From Pseudomonadota bacterium (lineage in GTDB: Bacteria > Myxococcota_A > Bradymonadia > UBA4248): 20,158 nucleotides of DNA. The stretch is taken from NCBI GenBank assembly GCA_009786045.1, contig WQTY01000001.1, positions 1-20,158 on the forward strand, given 5' to 3'. Positions 18,244-20,158 of the stretch are shown in pieces. Below the pieces are notes generated by a model. It was not told the origin of the DNA and made no database searches. It saw only the letters and a program-made list of their open reading frames with translations. The position numbers and the translations under genes are program-made. Every line of letters starts with the position of its first letter. The first letter of the stretch is position 1.

Positions 18244-18261
18244 AGTATTTCGTTGTATTTT

Positions 18262-18300
18262 TCAAATCGCCGGTGAAGCACAGCTTTTCCGGCGGTTTGA
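18262..18300 (+). promoter_or_regulatory. long hairpin in the rpoA leader
   Basis: TCAAATCGCCGG (18262-18273) pairs with CCGGCGGTTTGA (18289-18300), 12 bp with one G-U pair. Inside it, AAGC (18276-18279) pairs with GCTT (18283-18286) across a 3-nt loop and a 2x2 internal loop. No T-tract follows, so it is not a simple terminator. It sits between rpsK and rpoA, where rpsD would be. It could be an mRNA-processing or regulatory element. Confidence 0.5.
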
Positions 18301-18309
18301 CGTCGGTTC

Positions 18310-18343
18310 GTTCAAAGGGTGGATGTGGCCGGCTTTTTTGAAC
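18310..18343 (+). promoter_or_regulatory. second hairpin in the rpoA leader
   Basis: GTTCAAA (18310-18316) pairs with TTTGAAC (18337-18343), closing a loop that contains GGCCGGC. It ends about 20 nt before the rpoA binding site (GGAGG 18364-18368). TTGACG at 18297-18302 might be a -35, but no good -10 follows at the right spacing. Confidence 0.35.
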
Positions 18344-18373
18344 AAGCATCTCTTCTCGGGTGCGGAGGAACGC

Positions 18374-19354
18374 ATGCATAGAAACTGGACAGATCTCATT
18401 CGACCAAAGGCCGTTGAGATCGATAACGAAACCCGTACCGCAAGTTACTGCCGGTTCGTGTGTGAACCCCTCGAACGAGGCTACGGACATACGCTCGGCA
18501 ATGCTTTGCGCAGAATCCTTCTAGGCTCTTTGCAGGGGGCAGCAGTGACCGCTGTTCGGATCGACGGCGCTTTGCATGAGTTTATGGCGTTGCCCGATAT
18601 TAAGGAAGATGTGACCGTCATCATTCTTAACATCAAAGAACTGCTCATTAAATCCGATATTGTTGAGCCACTCTGGATGCATGTTGAAAAACGCGGTCCG
18701 GGGTTTGTGCTCGCAAGCGATATCCAGGCGCCATATCAGGTCGAGATATTGAACCCGGATCATGTGATATGTACACTTGGGGAAGATGCGCACTTTGTGG
18801 CGGATTTTTGCATTGATACCGGCAAAGGATATCGACGTGCAGATGAGACGCGAAGTGATAATCTTCCAATTGGTACGATCGTGGTGGATGCCATGTTCTC
18901 TCCCGTGCAGCGGGTGAATTATACAGTGACCAACGCTCGCGTCGGTCAGCATACGGACTACGACAAGCTCACACTGGAGGTCTGGACCGATGGGTCCGTG
19001 ACGCCAGAAGATGCCCTGGCGTTCGCAGCCAAGATTCTTAAAGAGCAGGTGTCGATCTTCATTAACTTCGATGAGGATATTGTCCCGATTCATCTGCCGG
19101 AAGAAATCCTGGAGTCGAACTCGAACGAGCATCTTGATCGCTCTGTGGGTGAGCTTGAGCTTTCTGTGCGATCGGCCAATTGTCTTCAGAATGCCAATAT
19201 TCGTTATATTGGTGAGCTGGTGCAGCGCACAGAGGCGGACATGCTTAAGACGAAGAACTTTGGCCGCAAGAGTCTTCGCGAAATCAAGGATATTCTCCAG
19301 CGCATGGGCTTGACTTTGGGCATGACGGTCGATAACTGGGAGCCCCCCGCTTAA
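18374..19354 (+). CDS. rpoA: DNA-directed RNA polymerase alpha subunit
   Basis: The alpha dimer is the scaffold for RNA polymerase assembly, and its C-terminal domain binds UP elements and activators. The protein is 326 residues from ATG 18374. The N-terminal domain has [20 protein letters not shown] and [18 protein letters not shown]. After a linker, the C-terminal domain has [31 protein letters not shown] (about 261-291). It includes Arg266, equivalent to E. coli Arg265, which contacts DNA. The C-terminus ([15 protein letters not shown]) resembles the proteobacterial form. GGAGG at 18364-18368 supports the start. An open frame back to 18209 overlaps rpsK and is not alpha-like. Confidence 0.97.
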   Translation: MHRNWTDLIRPKAVEIDNETRTASYCRFVCEPLERGYGHTLGNALRRILLGSLQGAAVTAVRIDGALHEFMALPDIKEDVTVIILNIKELLIKSDIVEPLWMHVEKRGPGFVLASDIQAPYQVEILNPDHVICTLGEDAHFVADFCIDTGKGYRRADETRSDNLPIGTIVVDAMFSPVQRVNYTVTNARVGQHTDYDKLTLEVWTDGSVTPEDALAFAAKILKEQVSIFINFDEDIVPIHLPEEILESNSNEHLDRSVGELELSVRSANCLQNANIRYIGELVQRTEADMLKTKNFGRKSLREIKDILQRMGLTLGMTVDNWEPPA

Positions 19355-19392
19355 GTTTTTTCCGGTACTTATTTTGCATTTAGGATACTGTT

Positions 19393-19881
19393 ATGAGACA
19401 TCGAAAATCTGGTCGTCATTTTAGTCGCACGTCGGCTCATCGTAAGTCTATGCTTGAGACGCTTGCGACTCAGCTCATCGAACATGAGGCCATCCAGACA
19501 ACGGAGGCCAAGGCCAAAGAGTTGCGAAGTGTCGTGGATAAGCTGATCACGCTGGCAAAGCGCGGTGATATCCATGCGCGACGCCTCGCTGCATCCCGGC
19601 TGCACCAGTCCAATGGCACTTTGCCTGCGTTCACGGCACATCTGGCACAGCGCGAAGCTGCAAAGGTACGTGTTGAGGTATCAAAGATGCGCAACACCGT
19701 TCTGAACAAGCTTTTCGACGATATTGCCAAGCGCAACGCAACTCGCCCTGGTGGCTATACGCGCATCATCAAGATTGGCCGCCGTCATGGTGATAATGCC
19801 CCCATCGTCCGCATTGAGCTCGTCGAGAAGGCAGTGCCCGCAGCCGTTGTGCCCGCATTCCAGCAAACGACAGCTGATTAA
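19393..19881 (+). CDS. rplQ: 50S ribosomal protein L17 with internal insertion
   Basis: L17 lies near the tunnel exit. The protein is 162 residues, longer than the roughly 117-130 usual in the family. It begins [20 protein letters not shown], then has [21 protein letters not shown] and RRLAASRL. After about 28 extra residues (71-98) comes [31 protein letters not shown], ending in a short Ala/Val tail. The extra part is polar and probably helical, with no low-complexity repeat. The binding site is modest (AGGAT at 19381-19385). It is the last gene of the cluster. Confidence 0.96.
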   Translation: MRHRKSGRHFSRTSAHRKSMLETLATQLIEHEAIQTTEAKAKELRSVVDKLITLAKRGDIHARRLAASRLHQSNGTLPAFTAHLAQREAAKVRVEVSKMRNTVLNKLFDDIAKRNATRPGGYTRIIKIGRRHGDNAPIVRIELVEKAVPAAVVPAFQQTTAD

Positions 19882-19905
19882 TCGGCGTTCAAAAAGTCAG
19901 CATTG

Positions 19906-19935
19906 AAGCTACGCACCCGTGCGTAGCTTTTTTTT
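19906..19935 (+). terminator. intrinsic terminator after rplQ
   Basis: AAGCTACGCA (19906-19915), a CCCG loop, and TGCGTAGCTT (19920-19929) form a perfect 10-bp stem followed by a run of T to 19935. This is a textbook Rho-independent terminator 24 nt after the rplQ stop, and it ends the whole ribosomal cluster. Confidence 0.92.
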
Positions 19936-20158
19936 GTCCAGACATTTTTGTTGCTCGCAGGAAAATGAAGACTGCGCCCAGGGGACTATTTGTCCACTGC
20001 TTGTCCTCGCTTCGGCGCTACGAGCACAATTGAATTGTCTCGCCTTTGCCTGCAATGAGAAGGCTGATTAATATGTGGCCTCAATGATGCGCTTTGCCAC
20101 TTCACCTAAGCGATACGCTGTAGGGGCATGGCAGTGGCACGCCCGCGCAGGGGGGGGG
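19936..20158. other. non-coding end of window
   Basis: I see no gene on either strand in these 223 nt. There is a possible weak promoter on the + strand (TTGCCT 20046-20051, 17 nt, TAATAT 20069-20074). Near the end is a diverged 26-nt repeat, then a run of eight G at the edge of the window. Confidence 0.5.
20120..20145. repeat. diverged 26-nt palindromic repeat, copy 4
   Basis: The sequence has the same GTAGGGGC head, CGCCCG tail and exact 26-nt length as copies at 65-90, 2765-2790 and 2957-2982. The centre (ATGGCAGTGGCA) is different and pairs only partly. It may be a second subfamily. Confidence 0.45.

Noticed and set aside
18209..18373. N-terminal extension of rpoA
   Set aside because: It overlaps the end of rpsK and passes through the two leader hairpins. 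The ATG at 18374 has GGAGG and starts like known alpha subunits.
20046..20074. Promoter for a gene beyond the right edge
   Set aside because: The boxes are weak (TTGCCT, TAATAT), and no start codon with a downstream gene is visible before the window ends, so I do not call it.

Overview
The window is a bacterial housekeeping locus with every gene on the + strand. It holds pyrG (CTP synthase) and a small secreted PEGA-domain protein, then about 0.8 kb of palindrome-rich non-coding DNA. After that comes one long run of translation genes, the fused str-S10-spc-alpha cluster: rpsL, rpsG, fusA, rpsJ, rplD, rplW, rplB, rpsS, rplV, rpsC, rplP, rpmC, rpsQ, rplN, rplX, rplE, rpsN, rpsH, rplF, rplR, rpsE, rpmD, rplO, secY, adk, rpmJ, rpsM, rpsK, rpoA, rplQ. 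A clear intrinsic terminator follows rplQ. I read 32 protein genes and no rRNA, tRNA, CRISPR array or transposase.

The organism is a bacterium of moderate G+C (roughly half by eye). The alpha subunit of RNA polymerase begins [12 protein letters not shown] and has a C-terminal domain close to the proteobacterial one. That and the general look of the ribosomal proteins suggest the former Deltaproteobacteria (Myxococcota, Desulfobacterota or Bradymonadales-like). This placement is an inference with low confidence. Alternative starts are common: GTG for fusA, rplN, rplE, rpsN, rpsE, secY and rpsK, and TTG for rpsC. S14, L36 and adenylate kinase all carry zinc-type cysteine motifs.

Layout: 1-248 is the pyrG upstream region with one copy of a 26-nt palindromic repeat. 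249-2488 is pyrG plus the PEGA gene, 8 nt apart. 2489-3272 is non-coding, with many perfect or near-perfect hairpins, a 23-nt direct repeat, a strong terminator and two more 26-nt repeats, and it ends in a near-consensus promoter (TTGACA, 16 nt, TATACT). 3273-19881 is the ribosomal supercluster, with larger spacers before fusA, rplP, rpmJ and rpoA. 19882-20158 holds the terminator and a diverged fourth 26-nt repeat at the far edge.

The genes make ribosomal proteins, one elongation factor, the core secretion channel SecY, adenylate kinase and the RNA polymerase alpha subunit, all scaled together with growth. What is unusual is what is missing. rplC (L3) is absent between rpsJ and rplD, tuf is absent after fusA, map and infA are absent after adk, and rpsD (S4) is absent between rpsK and rpoA. 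The S4 position is occupied by a structured 130-nt leader. I do not see a new multi-gene system here. The noteworthy points are the gene losses, the structured spacers, the repeat families, and insertions in L17 and L24.
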